Assembly (NCBI GenBank): GCA_963978545.1
Contig: OZ021721.1
Coordinates: 114,197,280 to 114,261,279, forward strand
Direction of reading: 5' to 3'
Origin: Linyphia triangularis
Taxonomy: Eukaryota > Arthropoda > Arachnida > Araneae > Linyphiidae
Length of the DNA stretch: 64,000 nt
The notes below the pieces were generated by a model. It worked only from the letters and a program-made list of their open reading frames with translations, searched no databases and was not told where the DNA came from. Below are positions 42,401-57,400 of the stretch, in pieces. Numbering within the stretch: position 1 is the first letter of the stretch; each line of letters opens with the position of its first letter. The position numbers and the translations under genes are program-made.

Positions 42401-45400
42401 GGATGACGGTAAATAGGTTAATTAGTGTTTCGAAAATTTTGTCCACCACCAACGAAATGAAAGTTTATATAAAAGATTTAAAAACATAATAATGATCATC
42501 ATATGTGATCGTCCTTAACAGGGGAAGGTTCCATTCAATAAATATTACTATATGTGTTTGCTTGAATATGGCCTGCTATTTGGATCTGATTTACGTCGAT
42601 AGAAACTTATGTAAAAGTGGTTTTTAGTGGCATACCACAAAACTAAACATAATGGCTTGTCAATAACATTGAATCTATCTGCCAAGTTACAGGTTGTTGG
42701 GGTGAAGGCAAGTGGGGAAGTGAATCCGAAGATTATGCCAGCCACACACAAACAAATTAGAAGTTAATATAAAGGAAGTGAATATAAAGGATTAATATAA
42801 AGAATTGCAAAAAGTTCTCCTTCCCTTATTGAATAAGTTATTATTATATATTACGAATGATTTTATTGTAATTATTAAGGTATACAGTTCCAAAGAGGTG
42901 GAAACAGGGTTTATTTCTTTTGTTGTATATAGTGGAGAAAGTTATCGAAATCAAACGATTATAAAAATATACAGTAGTGTCCATGAGTATTTTAGTTTAA
43001 AATGTTAGGGAATTTCAATTTTTATACGACCCTTGGAGAGTGAAGAGGCCAATTACACCAATTATGAAATCAAACAGGGTTTATTTCTTTTGTTGTATAT
43101 AGTGGAGAAAGTTATCGAAATCAAGCAATTATAAAAATATACAGTAGTGTCCATGAGTATTTTAGTTTAAAATGTTAGGGAATTTCAATTGTTATACGAC
43201 CCTTGGAGAGTGAAGAGGCCAATTACACCAATTATGAAATCAAACAGGGTTTATTTCTTTTGTTGTATATAGTGGAGAAAGTTATCGAAATCAAGCAATT
43301 ATAAAAATATACAGTAGTGTCCATGAGTATTTTAGTTTAAAATGTTAGGGAATTTCAATTGTTATACGACCCTTGGAGAGTGAAGAGGCCAATTACACCA
43401 ATTATGAAATCAAACAGGGTTTATTTCTTTTGTTGTATATAGTGGAGAAAGTTATCGAAATCAAGCAATTATAAAAATATACAGTAGTGTCCATGAGTAT
43501 TTTAGTTTAAAATGTTAGGGAATTTCAATTGTTATACGACCCTTGGAGAGTGAAGAGGCCAATTACACCAATTATGAAATCAAACAGGGTTTATTTCTTT
43601 TGTTGTATATAGTGGAGAAAGTTATCGAAATCAAGCAATTATAAAAATATACAGTAGTGTCCATGAGTATTTTAGTTTAAAATGTTAGGGAATTTCAATT
43701 GTTATACGACCCTTGGAGAGTGAAGAGGCCAATTACACCAATTATGAAATCAAACAGGGTTTATTTCTTTTGTTGTATATAGTGGAGAAAGTTATCGAAA
43801 TCAAGCAATTATAAAAATATACAGTAGTGTCCATGAGTATTTTAGTTTAAAATGTTAGGGAATTTCAATTGTTATACGACCCTTGGAGAGTGAAGAGGCC
43901 AATTACACCAATTATGAAATCAAACAGGGTTTATTTCTTTTGTTGTATATAGTGGAGAAAGTTATCGAAATCAAACGATTATAAAAATATACAGTAGTGT
44001 CCATGAGTATTTTAGTTTAAAATGTTAGGGAATTTCAATTTTTATACGACCCTTGGAGAGTGAAGAGGCCAATTACACCAATTATGAAATCAAACAGGGT
44101 TTATTTCTTTTGTTGTATATAGTGGAGAAAGTTATCGAAATCAAGCAATTATAAAAATATACAGTAGTGTCCATGAGTATTTTAGTTTAAAATGTTAGGG
44201 AATTTCAATTGTTATACGACCCTTGGAGAGTGAAGAGGCCAATTACACCAATTATGAAATCAAACAGGGTTTATTTCTTTTGTTGTATATAGTGGAGAAA
44301 GTTATCGAAATCAAGCAATTATAAAAATATACAGTAGTGTCCATGAGTATTTTAGTTTAAAATGTTAGGGAATTTCAATTGTTATACGACCCTTGGAGAG
44401 TGAAGAGGCCAATTACACCAATTATGAAATCAAACAGGGTTTATTTCTTTTGTTGTATATAGTGGAGAAAGTTATCGAAATCAAGCAATTATAAAAATAT
44501 ACAGTAGTGTCCATGAGTATTTTAGTTTAAAATGTTAGGGAATTTCAATTGTTATACGACCCTTGGAGAGTGAAGAGGCCAATTACACCAATTATGAAAT
44601 CAAACAGGGTTTATTTCTTTTGTTGTATATAGAGGAGAAAGTTATCGAAATCAAGCAATTATAAAAATATACAGTAGTGTCCATGAGTATTTTAGTTTAA
44701 AATGTTAGGGAATTTCAATTGTTATACGACCCTTGGAGAGTGAAGAGGCCAATTACACCAATTATGAAATCAAACAGGGTTTATTTCTTTTGTTGTATAT
44801 AGTGGAGAAAGTTATCGAAATCAAGCAATTATAAAAATATACAGTAGTGTCCATGAGTATTTTAGTTTAAAATGTTAGGGAATTTCAATTGTTATACGAC
44901 CCTTGGAGAGTGAAGAGGCCAATTACACCAATTATGAAATCAAACAGGGTTTATTTCTTTTGTTGTATATAGTGGAGAAAGTTATCGAAATCAAGCAATT
45001 ATAAAAATATACAGTAGTGTCCATGAGTATTTTAGTTTAAAATGTTAGGGAATTTCAATTGTTATACGACCCTTGGAGAGTGAAGAGGCCAATTACACCA
45101 ATTATAAAATCAAACAGGGTTTATTTCTTTTGTTGTATATAGTGGAGAAAGTTATCGAAATCAAGCAATTATAAAAATATATAGTAGTGTCCATGAGTAT
45201 TTTAGTTTAAAATGTTAGGGAATTTCAATTGTTATACGACCCTTGGAGAGTGAAGAGGCCAATTACACCAATTATGAATGAGTTCCTGAAGTCAAATCAC
45301 ATTAACACAAAGACATCAACAGTCTTATCTTTTAATTTAACTGAAATACCTTTCACTCAATAATTTGACTTATACCATTTTATAAGAGTTAAGTGGTTAA

Positions 45401-48400
45401 GTGGTGACGGAATATAGGGGCCCTCTCCAAATTTATAGTTTTACTTTTCAAAATATAAGATACGTTAAAACGTGTGAAATATTTGCATAAAAGAAAGAGT
45501 GCCCGAAAGGAAAGTATTTTATACAATTTAAAGGTTTAATTAAACCTTAAAGGTTATGCAGAGTTTTTCGAAAAATACTCTTTAACTTTGAAATGACGCA
45601 ACTACGAAACAGTGAGAGACTGAAAGAAGAGACAAGTGGTAAGTTGGGTAGAAAGGTATGGAATTTTAAATTTATCGGTTTTCAAAACTTTAACTTTGAA
45701 ATGACGCAACTGCGACACAGTGAGAGACTGAAAGAAGAGACAAGTGGTAAGTTGGGTAGAAAGGTATGGAATTTTAAATTTATCGGTTTGCAAAGCTTTT
45801 ACTTTCAAATGGGGTAACTGCGAAACAGTGAGAGACTGAAAGAAGAGACAAGTGGTAAGTTGGGTAGAAAGGTATGGAATTTTAAATTTATCGGTTTTCA
45901 AAACTTTAACTTTGAAATGACGCAACTGCGACACAGTGAGAGACTGAAAGAAGAGACAAGTGGTAAGTTGGGTAGAAAGGTATGGAATTTTAAATTTATT
46001 GGTTTGCGAAACTTTAACTTTCAAATGGGGTAACTGCGAAACAGTGAGAGACTGAAAGAAGAGACAAGTGGTATGTTGAATAGACAGGTATGGAATTTTA
46101 AATTTATTATTTTGCAAAATTTGTTACAATTTTGAAATGTGACAGCAAATTATATAACCTTAACAAAGCGGAATGAGCTTGTTCTTTCCTTCATGAAAAA
46201 AAAAACACCCTATGTTCCCTTTACTAGATAGTGTCCCTTCAACGTTTACTTATGATTAGTCCCTTCAACGTTTACTTATGATTATTGACGGGGTTTTGCA
46301 AGACACGCTGAACATGTTGGTTTTCAACATCTATTATTCACAACTTTGGTTTATTGACAAATCCTGCCAAATGAAAATGGACCTCGTTGATAAACCATAT
46401 AGACTGAGAGGCGATTGCTATTTTTGGGCCCCATCGATAGAAGTTGGAGAGAATAAAGTAGATTACGAATCCACTGGTCTGCCGAGGCAAAAATGGCCGA
46501 AAGAGGTCAAAAATCGACTTTAAATAAGTTGAACTAAATTCAATTGCCAAATGCACCATAACTTGCCAAATAATGAGCATTTTTTTTTATTTGGTAACCC
46601 TTACTCTTTAATTTTCAATTAAGAAGGTTGTAGACGCTTCGGATGAGTGGCTATGGCTTACTTGCATCTTTCACAAATGAGCCAAATTGGCAATAAACAT
46701 TACGTCACTGATGACATAACTGATGTCGCCAATTTGGCTTACTTTTAAAAGATACAAGTTTTCCGAGCCAGATATCAGAAATCGTTTGCGCTTTTTCTCA
46801 TTGAAAATCAAAATGGTTGCCAGACGAAAAAGTTTGTTTTCTTTTTGGCAAGTTATGACATATTTGGCAATCGGATTTTAGTTCAACTCATTCCAAGTCG
46901 ATTTTCGATCAGTTTCGGCCATTTTTGCCACGGCAGACCAGTGAATTCGTAATCTACTCACTTTTCTCCAATTTCTATAAAAAATTCAAAATGATGTTCG
47001 ATGGGGTCCAAAAATTGCAGTCGCCTTTCGGACTAATATGAAGACGCCATCAAACTTACTCCCATCAATGAATTTTGAAAACCGGTGTGTTTAAAGTTAT
47101 ATACCTGTCTATAGTTACTATACTACTAAAGCTATAGTCACTAAAGTTATATACCTGTCAATATACCACTTGTATCTTCTTTCTGTCTCTCATTGCTTCA
47201 CAACCATGTTGTTACAAAGTTAGGCTGAAAGACCCTGCATCAGTACACAATTAATAACATGCGAATTTATTTTTCTAAATAAAGATGCATACAACTTATT
47301 TTTTAAATTGTTATAATGTTTTTATTTTCAAAGATTAACATTGTTCGGTTCTAATGACAATGATTGCATGTTATCTGGGCCTCTACGATGCATATTATCG
47401 TAATTTTTAAGACTTCAATATATCTTGACCATTTACCTTCACCCATTGAAAATGGCCTGATAGATAGCTTTTGGATATAAAAATTACAAAAAGCACTGAC
47501 TCAAGTGTAAAACATAATTATTTCTGTATTTGTATTTTTACATAGAAAAATATATGAAGGTATAAATCACACATAATCCCATATCACAGCGTACTATATA
47601 ACAGTACTATTTACCAACCCGAACGGTTACAAGATGAGGTCTTGCTTGTGGTCTTGGTGCGGTTTCTAAGCGGAAATGAAATGTCGATCCTTTGAATTCG
47701 TGGTAGAAAGTGGAAAAGAAAAGGAAAAAAAGTACAGCTAATACCCATTCAGCAGCTGCACTCACTACATAGAATACGAAACCCTGAAATAAAAAAAAAA
47801 TATATCAGAAGTATTCTTTTTAAAATGTCTTACAAAATATACAGTTATGTACCTTTATCAATAAATAATTTCTGTTTAATATCATATTCAAATTCCTGCT
47901 TCATATTCTGTACGTCTTTTCATATATACTAAGTTGAATTTATGTTTGATACTTTTGTTAAGGTTGTTGTCTGTTTTAGTCAACTATCATTTAAAGAAAA
48001 AATACTGTTTGATGTTACTTGACTTCTGGTACAAAAATTATGTTGTCTTCCGGTCGAAGATCCGTAGTCTGTAAGTTTGTCCGTCACTAAGCCAAGACAG
48101 ATCACAGTCAATGAGTTTTAAAGTTAAAAAATTTAGGTGACATAAATTAAACCTCTTTCTATTAGTTGTTAGTACGAAAATTAACAAACAATTTGAATGA
48201 TTTTTATCAATACCAAATTCATTTTATACTTCATATTTTCGTTAAGGTTTTAGTATGATATCATTTAAAAAGAACTACTGTTTAGTTTTACTTGACTTCT
48301 GGTCCAAAAAGTCTGTTGTCTTCCGGTCGAAAATCCGTAGTCTGCAAGTTTGTCAGCCACTAAACCAAGACCTAAGAACACAGTCACTGAGTTTTCAAGT

Positions 48401-51357
48401 TAAGAAAGTATGCTGACAGAAATTAAACCTTGTATGAATTGTCATAGGTGCGAAAATCAACAAACATGGTTTGGATTTAGAAAATATGTAGTTAAAACAA
48501 TTAATAAATTAGCTGGCGTATGCTTTTTTTAAATGTAATTATAAAATTGTACAAACTTCTTCCTGAGGCTTTTTGCTTCCAGGCCAGTGTTTTTCCGTCC
48601 AGTAATAAGAGCCTAAAACTCCAAACACAGCCACTGATTAATGAGGTTAAGAAAGTGTGTTGACAACTTTTTAATATAAAAATCCTTATAGATGAGAAAG
48701 CTGACAATTACATTATATTTCTTACAGATGGGAAATCTGATATTTACATTATATAAGTTCGTCAGTTATTGGAGCGTCTTGTACGACACTTTGAAATAAG
48801 TGACGATTTAACAAATTCTAATATACTTGAACAGCTTAAGTTATGCCTTAATTCGTAATTTTATAGGAGGTTTATCTTTTAACAAATATTAATTGAAACA
48901 CATTTTTTTTTATATTTCTAAATAACAATTATATCACAGCTATGCAAAGTAAATAAACATAAGAAAATTTTATGTGCTATCAAGATACCAGTATACATTG
49001 GAAATTGTAAAATTTGGTGAATATTGTCATTGGTGTGTTATAAAATATTTTGAACTCGTTAGCTTTAATATGATACTGTTTGTTTTCAATGGCATTCAAA
49101 ATACTTTTTAAACCTACGTCTATGAAGATCATAGTGTTTCTACCTAAAAATGTAAACTTGATTTATGGGGAACTAATTTTTTGAATGTAATACTTTTTTT
49201 TTTTACCAGAAATAACTTCTGTTTTTTGATTCATTCAATTACTAAATTGTTTAATGCAATTTAAAGTTTATAATGTAGATCAAGAAAAGGGAAAGGTCAA
49301 TGTTATCCTTGGATCAAATACATCTGAGGAATAATTGATTTTTAACGTAATATTGAGTCGTAATATTTTATGAAAAGTGGGTACTTCTTTAAGGGGGTCT
49401 AGTACCGAAATTTTTTCAAAAATCCCAATTTTTTTTTATTTAAAAAAATAGTTTATACATTCCTGAAGAGAATGATGTTTTTATCTTATTCCTCCGGTGA
49501 TTAGAACGCTACAAAATTACCTGTTATTTAAACATCACTAATGGGCGTAACACCTTGAAGCGTCTGTTTAAACTGCGTTTTTCGAACACTAGTGTTTTTC
49601 ACAGATGTTGCATTTTCAAATCGATATATCTCCAGAACCGTTAATAATTGGCTATTCAAATTTTTGGAGCATTTAATTTAAATAGTTTTAAATATTGTGT
49701 CTTCACAGAATTTTATTTTTTGAATTCTATTTTAAAATATAACATTTAGCGTAAAAGATAACATAAAAAAAGCAAAAATTTCAATATTTTAACTTTGAGA
49801 ATTTTTTTAATTTTTTTTAATTCACCTATCAAAATTCTGCGAAGACAAAATTTTCTTTATATAATTATGTATTACAGAAAGCTTTCACTTTGGAAAAAAA
49901 ATTAATTATTTTTTCTTGACTTATTTCAAAATACGCAAACATCAATTATTATGGATTTTTCTTGGTTTTTAATTTTTTTTTTAAAGAACTAAACACAATA
50001 TTTAAAAAAACATTTTCTCAAAGATTTATAAATAGTATCTCATACATAAAATAAATTTTTGACATAAAAATGTACGTAAATAAAGTTTTTTTTTTGTTTT
50101 CGGTACCGGACCCCCTTAAATACTTTCCAAACAAAATTCAATGAAAAAAGCTTTACCATTCTATTAGGTTTCCCATAGGAAATAAGTGTGAATCATTTGC
50201 ATTAAAATTGAAATTCTAAATATATTACAAATTGAGTTATGACTGATGTTATTAGATCTTAATAAGGTAATTAAATTTTAATTATTAAATTCAATATTGT
50301 CAAATGAAGAAATTTTTTATACAATTATGTTATTTTTTAACACACAAGTGTGAAAATTATTGCGAATCCAGTTAAATAAATTAAGAAAAAATATTCCAAT
50401 GTATGCCGGTGCTTTAAAACTATAATAAGACGTAATGAACATAGCAGAACAAAAGTAAAACAATAAGCTTAAATACATAGACTGGATTTCCATTAATTAT
50501 TAAATAGGTTTTTTCTATAATGGGAACAAACAATTTATTGTAAAGGATACTTGTAGCCATGGCAATTAAACTGAAAATTAGTATTGCCAGGCGTAATTTC
50601 TTCATTCTTGAATCAGAATACGATTGCAAACTAATCCATGTGTGGCAAAACATGTATAAAACAATAGAAATACATGACATACCAGCTACTACGTTATGTA
50701 CGTGAGTGACAAATGTAGTCTGAAAAAGTATAGTTTGCGGTAAGTTTTTCATTTGGCGTAAAATACTCAATGATATTTTCTAAACAATGTTTTACAAAAT
50801 ATATTTCGAATTTCACTAAAGGAGATTTTTTAAAACTATGTAACACAAATTTATTTATTAAAAATGTTTAATAAGTACAAATTATCTAATCATTTGTCTC
50901 CCAAAATAATATAAAATTTTGCATATTATCTGCTCAGTTTGAAAAGATGCTAATTCCACTTTTGGTCTTAAATAGGACACTATATTTTAAACTTTTTTTT
51001 ATTGTTAAAACATTAATATTGATATACTAGAGTTGAATGAAATCAAAAGTTAAAATCTCTCTGAATTACAACTTATAATATTAAAGTATTAGCACCATAA
51101 CAGTTGCTTTTCAACCATACTTTATTCCTAAAAACTTTGTCCTCTTATCTTGGTGATGATATTTTCCTAGTCATTTTAAATTTGAATTGATGACTCTTGA
51201 ACTGTATTATGAATGCTTGAAAATTTTTTGCATATACATACATATATATATATATACCCATATCATCCCAGGGAGGTTCCTAGGAAGCCATTCGGAGTCC
51301 CCGGCATGCCTGGGGAGGACATCCTAGGGACCTCCATGGGAGGATGTGTGCTATAAG

Positions 51358-51402
<45 letters not shown>

Positions 51403-54400
51403 GTATTTCTTTAATTTTTCTTTTTGAATAATTGATATATGAATTTTTAGAAATTCTAGAGTTTAAAAAATGGTGGCATACTATTTAAAGTTTTGGAGTT
51501 AAATTTTTAAAAAAATCTAATGATGAGGGAGAAAAATGTAAAGAATGTTTAATCTATGAATCTTTGGAAATTATATTTTGAATAGGAAATCATAAATTTT
51601 GAGCTTAAGCATGAAAATGGCAAAAATGATACAAAAAATTTCAAACAATTAAAAAGTGTTATTTTAATATAAAATCATATATTCAATTGAAACAACTCTC
51701 AAAAAATAAAAATCCCTGTAACATATAAGATCTTTATTTTTGGTGTCCTCACCCTTAAATCACTTTTTGATTTATATGGAAAAAAGGAAGAGTAGACTAT
51801 CAATTTGTAAAATGTGAAACTTGATCACAGAAATAAATTTGTGGTAAAGAGTAATAAGCAAAGTCGCTACGCTCACGTTAAATTGGAACTTTGAAGTTTA
51901 TTTCTCTTTACTGAAAACTTGGCTAAAGGAGTTATCACTTTATTTATCGAAGCCGACGATATTGGTGGAATTAATAAAGATTTGTGTAATTGTAAAAATA
52001 AATTTTAAGCCTTGCCTATATTATACATACTCCCCATGTCTGTATCATATACATGCAATTTGTCTATATTATATATATGAAACATATCTATATTATATGC
52101 ATGCAACATGCCTATATTATATTGTTGCACAAACAGTCTGTATATAGTATAAATAGTGACGTATTATTTTAAAATTCTATTGTAATTTATTTTTATCTTA
52201 TTTTATTTTTTAACAGCGATTATATAGGTTAGAAAAAGGTGGCAACACCTAAAGCAATCGAGAAATTTCGAGATGTTTCTTTTCCGACGAATTGGCTGGA
52301 AATTTCGCGAATATTCTCTCGCACCAAGTATATAAAGACCGGAGATCGGGAAAGTTTTCAGATTGACTTCGGACTTCGATGAGAGCTGATTGCTTTGTTT
52401 ACAGGAGAGAGCTTGTATAATCGCTGTATTCGAAGTTGTTCTTACTGAAGCTTGTGTTGAAGCTTGAGAATGATTAGACTGTTGTCTTTGAATAAATTTT
52501 GTGCCTGTGAAGAGTGAATAAATAGTAGTTTTCATCTTAAAAACTGTGCCATCATTGCCTCAGTGGAAAAATTCATAACAATATATACAATTTATTTGAC
52601 CATCATAACTAATAAATAATTGAAATTATCAACCGAGTCTTTCATCCTATTGAAAAATACTTATTTTATTTCTTAATTTAAAAAGAAAACTGTCTTTCTT
52701 AAACACACATTAATCTCACTTATATTGTGCAGTAGTATTGTTATAAATAAATTGTAATTATTTTCTGGTCTCTCCCAACTATACGAATATGACAAACTAA
52801 AACTGGAGAAATGAATTCAGGAAGAAAAATTCTTGAGCACACACTCTCACCCAAATAAATTTCTAGAATTAATAAAGCTGTATTTGAAACAGGGTTTTGT
52901 GAAATATCAAAGTTTAATTTTTAATAAAAGTTATTTGAATATAATATTTTCACTTTAGATACTTAAAAAGAATTTTAATTTAATTATTTTAAATGATGTA
53001 TTCGTTTAGCTGAAATTCTCAATACGAATAAATTATAATTAGTCACAAAGTTTATCTTATGATCTGGCAAATGATAGCAACATATTTGTTCATAAAGCTA
53101 ACTTTAATTGAATCATAGACCATAGAACCAAAAAGCAACATGATTAATTTTAAAAACTCTTAAGTTACGCATGCAATAAAAAAGTTTCTAGATCCATCTT
53201 TACAATATATCACAAACACAATTAATTTATTTTTAATTAACAAAAATCCAAAGCTCTAAAAATTATACTACATTATACAGGGAGAGTTTAAAGTCGCGCA
53301 CATAAAAGTTTACCTGCCCTTAAAAGTTCCAGTTTAAATATTTAAATTAAAGTAAATAATCACAAAGAGATTAGTTGAAATGTTGATTTTTATTTTTAGT
53401 AGACAAAATTTAGGTGTTACCATAAGTGTTCGACATGACGTTCTCTTCCGCGAATACAAAATCGTGTTCATTATACCAGATATAGTTGTACTCTGAGGAT
53501 TCTGACAGAATTGATGTTAGATAGGGTTGTTGTGTTAAAAGTTTTCAGCTCAGCAATAGCGTGTACATTATTCGACGAACGCAAACAGGTTGTTTTAACT
53601 TCTCTCAGTTTTTCATAGTCTAAAATGGAGGACCTACAGGCTCTTTTCTTGTCATTTATTGATCCAGCTGACATGAAAAGGAGTGCTAATTGTGTTACTG
53701 TTGAGTAATTAGGTACTTCAGCAAAGAGATATTTCTTGTGAAACTCTTTAATGACGTAAACATGATTTTAGAGCAAAATTACAATCCAACATGTTCCTGG
53801 TTAAACACCACGGCACCGCCTTAAATAACAAACATTTTACACATGAAGTACCTTATTAGCAAATGGATATTTCTTGCGAAACTCTTGAATGACGTACCAA
53901 TATGATTTTCGAGCAAAATTGCAATCCAACATGTTCCTGCTAAAACCCCACGGCACCGCCTTAAATAACAAACATTTTACACATGAAGTACCTTATTAAC
54001 AAATGGATATTTTTTGCGAAACTCTTTAATGACATACCAATATGATTTTCGAGCAAAATTGCAATCCAACATGTTCCTGGTTAAACACCACGGCACCGCC
54101 TTAAATAACAAACATTTTACACATGAAGTACCTTATTAGCAAAGGGATATTTCTTGCGAAACTCTTTAATGACGTACCAATATGATTTTCGAGCAAAATT
54201 GCAATCCAACATGTTCCTGGTTAAACACCACGGCACCGCCTTAAATAACAAACATTTTACACATGAAGTACCTTATTAGTAAAGGGATATTTCTTGCGAA
54301 ACTCTTTAATGACGTACCAATATGATTTTCGAGCAAAATTGCAATCCAACATGTTCCTGCTAAAACCCCACGGCACCGCCTTAAATAACAAACATTTTAC

Positions 54401-57400
54401 ACATGAAGTACCTTATTAACAAATGGATATTTTTTGCGAAACTCTTTAATGACATACCAATATGATTTTCGAGCAAAATTGCAATCCAACATGTTCCTGG
54501 TTAAACACCACGGCACCGCCTTAAATAACAAACATTTTACACATGAAGTACCTTATTAGCAAAGGGATATTTCTTGCGAAACTCTTTAATGACGTACCAA
54601 TATGATTTTCGAGCAAAATTGCAATCCAACATGTTCCTGGTTAAACACCACGGCACCGCCTTAAATAACAAACATTTTACACATGAAGTACCTTATTAGT
54701 AAAGGGATATTTCTTGCGAAACTCTTTAATGACGTAACAATATTATTTTCGAGCAAAATTACAATCCAACATGTTTCTTTCAAAACATCATGGCACCGCC
54801 TTAAATAACAAACATTTTACACATGAAGTACCTTATTAGCAAATGGATATTTCTTGCGAAACTCTTGAATGACGTATCAATATGATTTTCGAGCAAAATT
54901 GCAATCCAACATGTTCCTGGTTAAACACCATGGCACCGCCTTAAATAACAAACATTTTACACATGAAGTACATTATTAGCAAAGGGATATTTCCTGCGAA
55001 ACTCTTTAAAGACGTAACAATATGATTTTCGAGCAAAATTACAATCCAACATGTTCCTTGCAAAACACCACGGCACCGCCTTAAATAACAAACATTTTAC
55101 ACATGAAGTACTTTATTAGCAAAGGGATATTTCTTGCGAAACTCTTTGACGACGTAACAATATGATTTTCGAGCAAAATTACAATCCAACATGTTCCTTG
55201 CAAAACACCACGGCACCGCCTTAAATAACAAACATTTTACACATGAAGTACCTTATTAGCAAAGGGATATTTCTTGCAAAACTCTTTGATGACGTAACAA
55301 TATAATTTTCGAGCAAAATTACAATCCAACATGTTCCTTGCAAAACACCACGGCACCGCCTTAAATAACAAACATTTTACACATGAAGTACTTTATTAGC
55401 AAAGGGATATTTCTTGCGAAACTCTTTGATGACGTAACAATATGATTTTCGAGCAAAATTACAATCCAATATGTTTCTGGCAAAACACCGTGAGACCGCC
55501 TTAAATAACAAACATTTTACACATGAAGTACTTATTAGCTTATTATCATAGCAAGAGATCAATGATAACGATTGAAATACATTCAAAACAATCTGCAATG
55601 TTATCTACCGGGAGGAAATTCAAAATAAATGCGTCTCCACTGAATTACGTCCAATTAAGCTTTGATGTGTGCGACTTTATACTCACTCTGTATAATAAGG
55701 TTTTTAATAACCAAATAATTAATTTATTTTAAGTTTATCTAAATATCGATCAAAGTAATGAAAGTACTATCAATGTGATTAGGAAAGTATACTAAGTAAT
55801 GATGTGTATAAGAAGGAAATACATACTTACAGGAAAAGCTCCGACCATAACAAAGGAAAATGTTGACAGGGTTCCAAGTACCAGGGCTATTTTATTCAGA
55901 AACATATGGGTTTTATTTTCTGAGCATCGCTCCTCTACCACCAGATATCGAAATATCATAATGACTTCACCTAATTGAAAAAAAAAATAGATTGAATAAT
56001 TCATAAACACCTTTTTATATTTTAGATATATTTTATAGTATAGAGAAACGTTACAAGGATTGTAAAATAAAAGAAATGTCAAATCAGAGAAAAATCATGA
56101 ATTTAAAGTTTACATGTTACTTACTAAATACACTGGATGCAACTATAAAGGTGGTAAAGATTCCAGCTTGAGGAAAGAAGCCCCCGCCTTCACTATAATA
56201 TAAAACACAATAATATTCTCTATAATATTCTACTTGTAGTGCATATAATTTGGAATATGGCATATCAAATTATCTTCATTATAATAATTCCTTTGTTAAC
56301 AAATGTAATGCATTTACATGCGATGTTCTCAGGACAATAAAAAATATGTATTGACAAAACTTAATAATTTAAAAAGGTAGACAATAGGCTTGTGTCAAAA
56401 TTTGGTCAACCTGAATTCAATTGTGTGATGGTCCAATAAATAATAATCAGAAATAGCTATGAGGAAGAACAATTGATCCTTAAAATTTAAGTTAACATTT
56501 TTAATGTTTGCTTTTTATGCTACGTTTTAAAAACTAAAAAAAACAATTTTCAAATATTAACAGCTAATAGATATTTTCCTGATTGATTTTGTTTATTGAA
56601 TCTAACTAAAATACACAATCTAAATAAATTTGTTAAATTAATTTTTTTTTTTAAGCTGTGCAGTTGAATCTAGAGTAAGTGCAGCATATTTAGAATGATA
56701 GTTTGTGTCTAAAAAAAGAAATATAACATACGTAAGTAATAAATAGCTGCAAAAAAAGGACGATAATATAATGGTCATAATTAGAGAAAAAATTAATGTA
56801 AATTAATTCATGAAACTATATAGTAATCTGGTTTAATGGAACAATAACGAAATTGAAGTTATAACTGAGAGTGGAAATAATTTTGAATGGTATACCAATT
56901 TATCTGAACTAGCACTTTCTCATCCCATCAATGAGAAGAAATTGAGACCGCGACGGTTTATATTCACCTTTCCCCCCTTATCGTACTCAACGGTGTTCCG
57001 TGAAACAGGGCCGAACCCACGATATGCCGATCACGAGCACCATGCCTCAACTCACCAATAAAACAGGTTAATAAAATAGTCATGAAATCGATACGAAATC
57101 ATGAACTAATGAAGACACACTATAGCTTGAACTATAATAGCCAAAATATGTTGATGCAAAAAAATGCTAACTGGCGAATTAATTTTTTAACCTGAAAAAG
57201 TTAGTTCGCGTTTTCTTTTTCAAAGGCTTAAATTCAAAACTTCCACTATGGCAAAGATACTTTACTCGTCTGGACTTATAGACTGAGAGGTGACTGCAAT
57301 TTTTGGACCCCATCGAACATCATTCTGAATTTTTTATAGAAATTAGAGAAAAGTGAGTAGATTACGAATCCACTGGTCTGCCGTGGAAAAAATGGCTGAA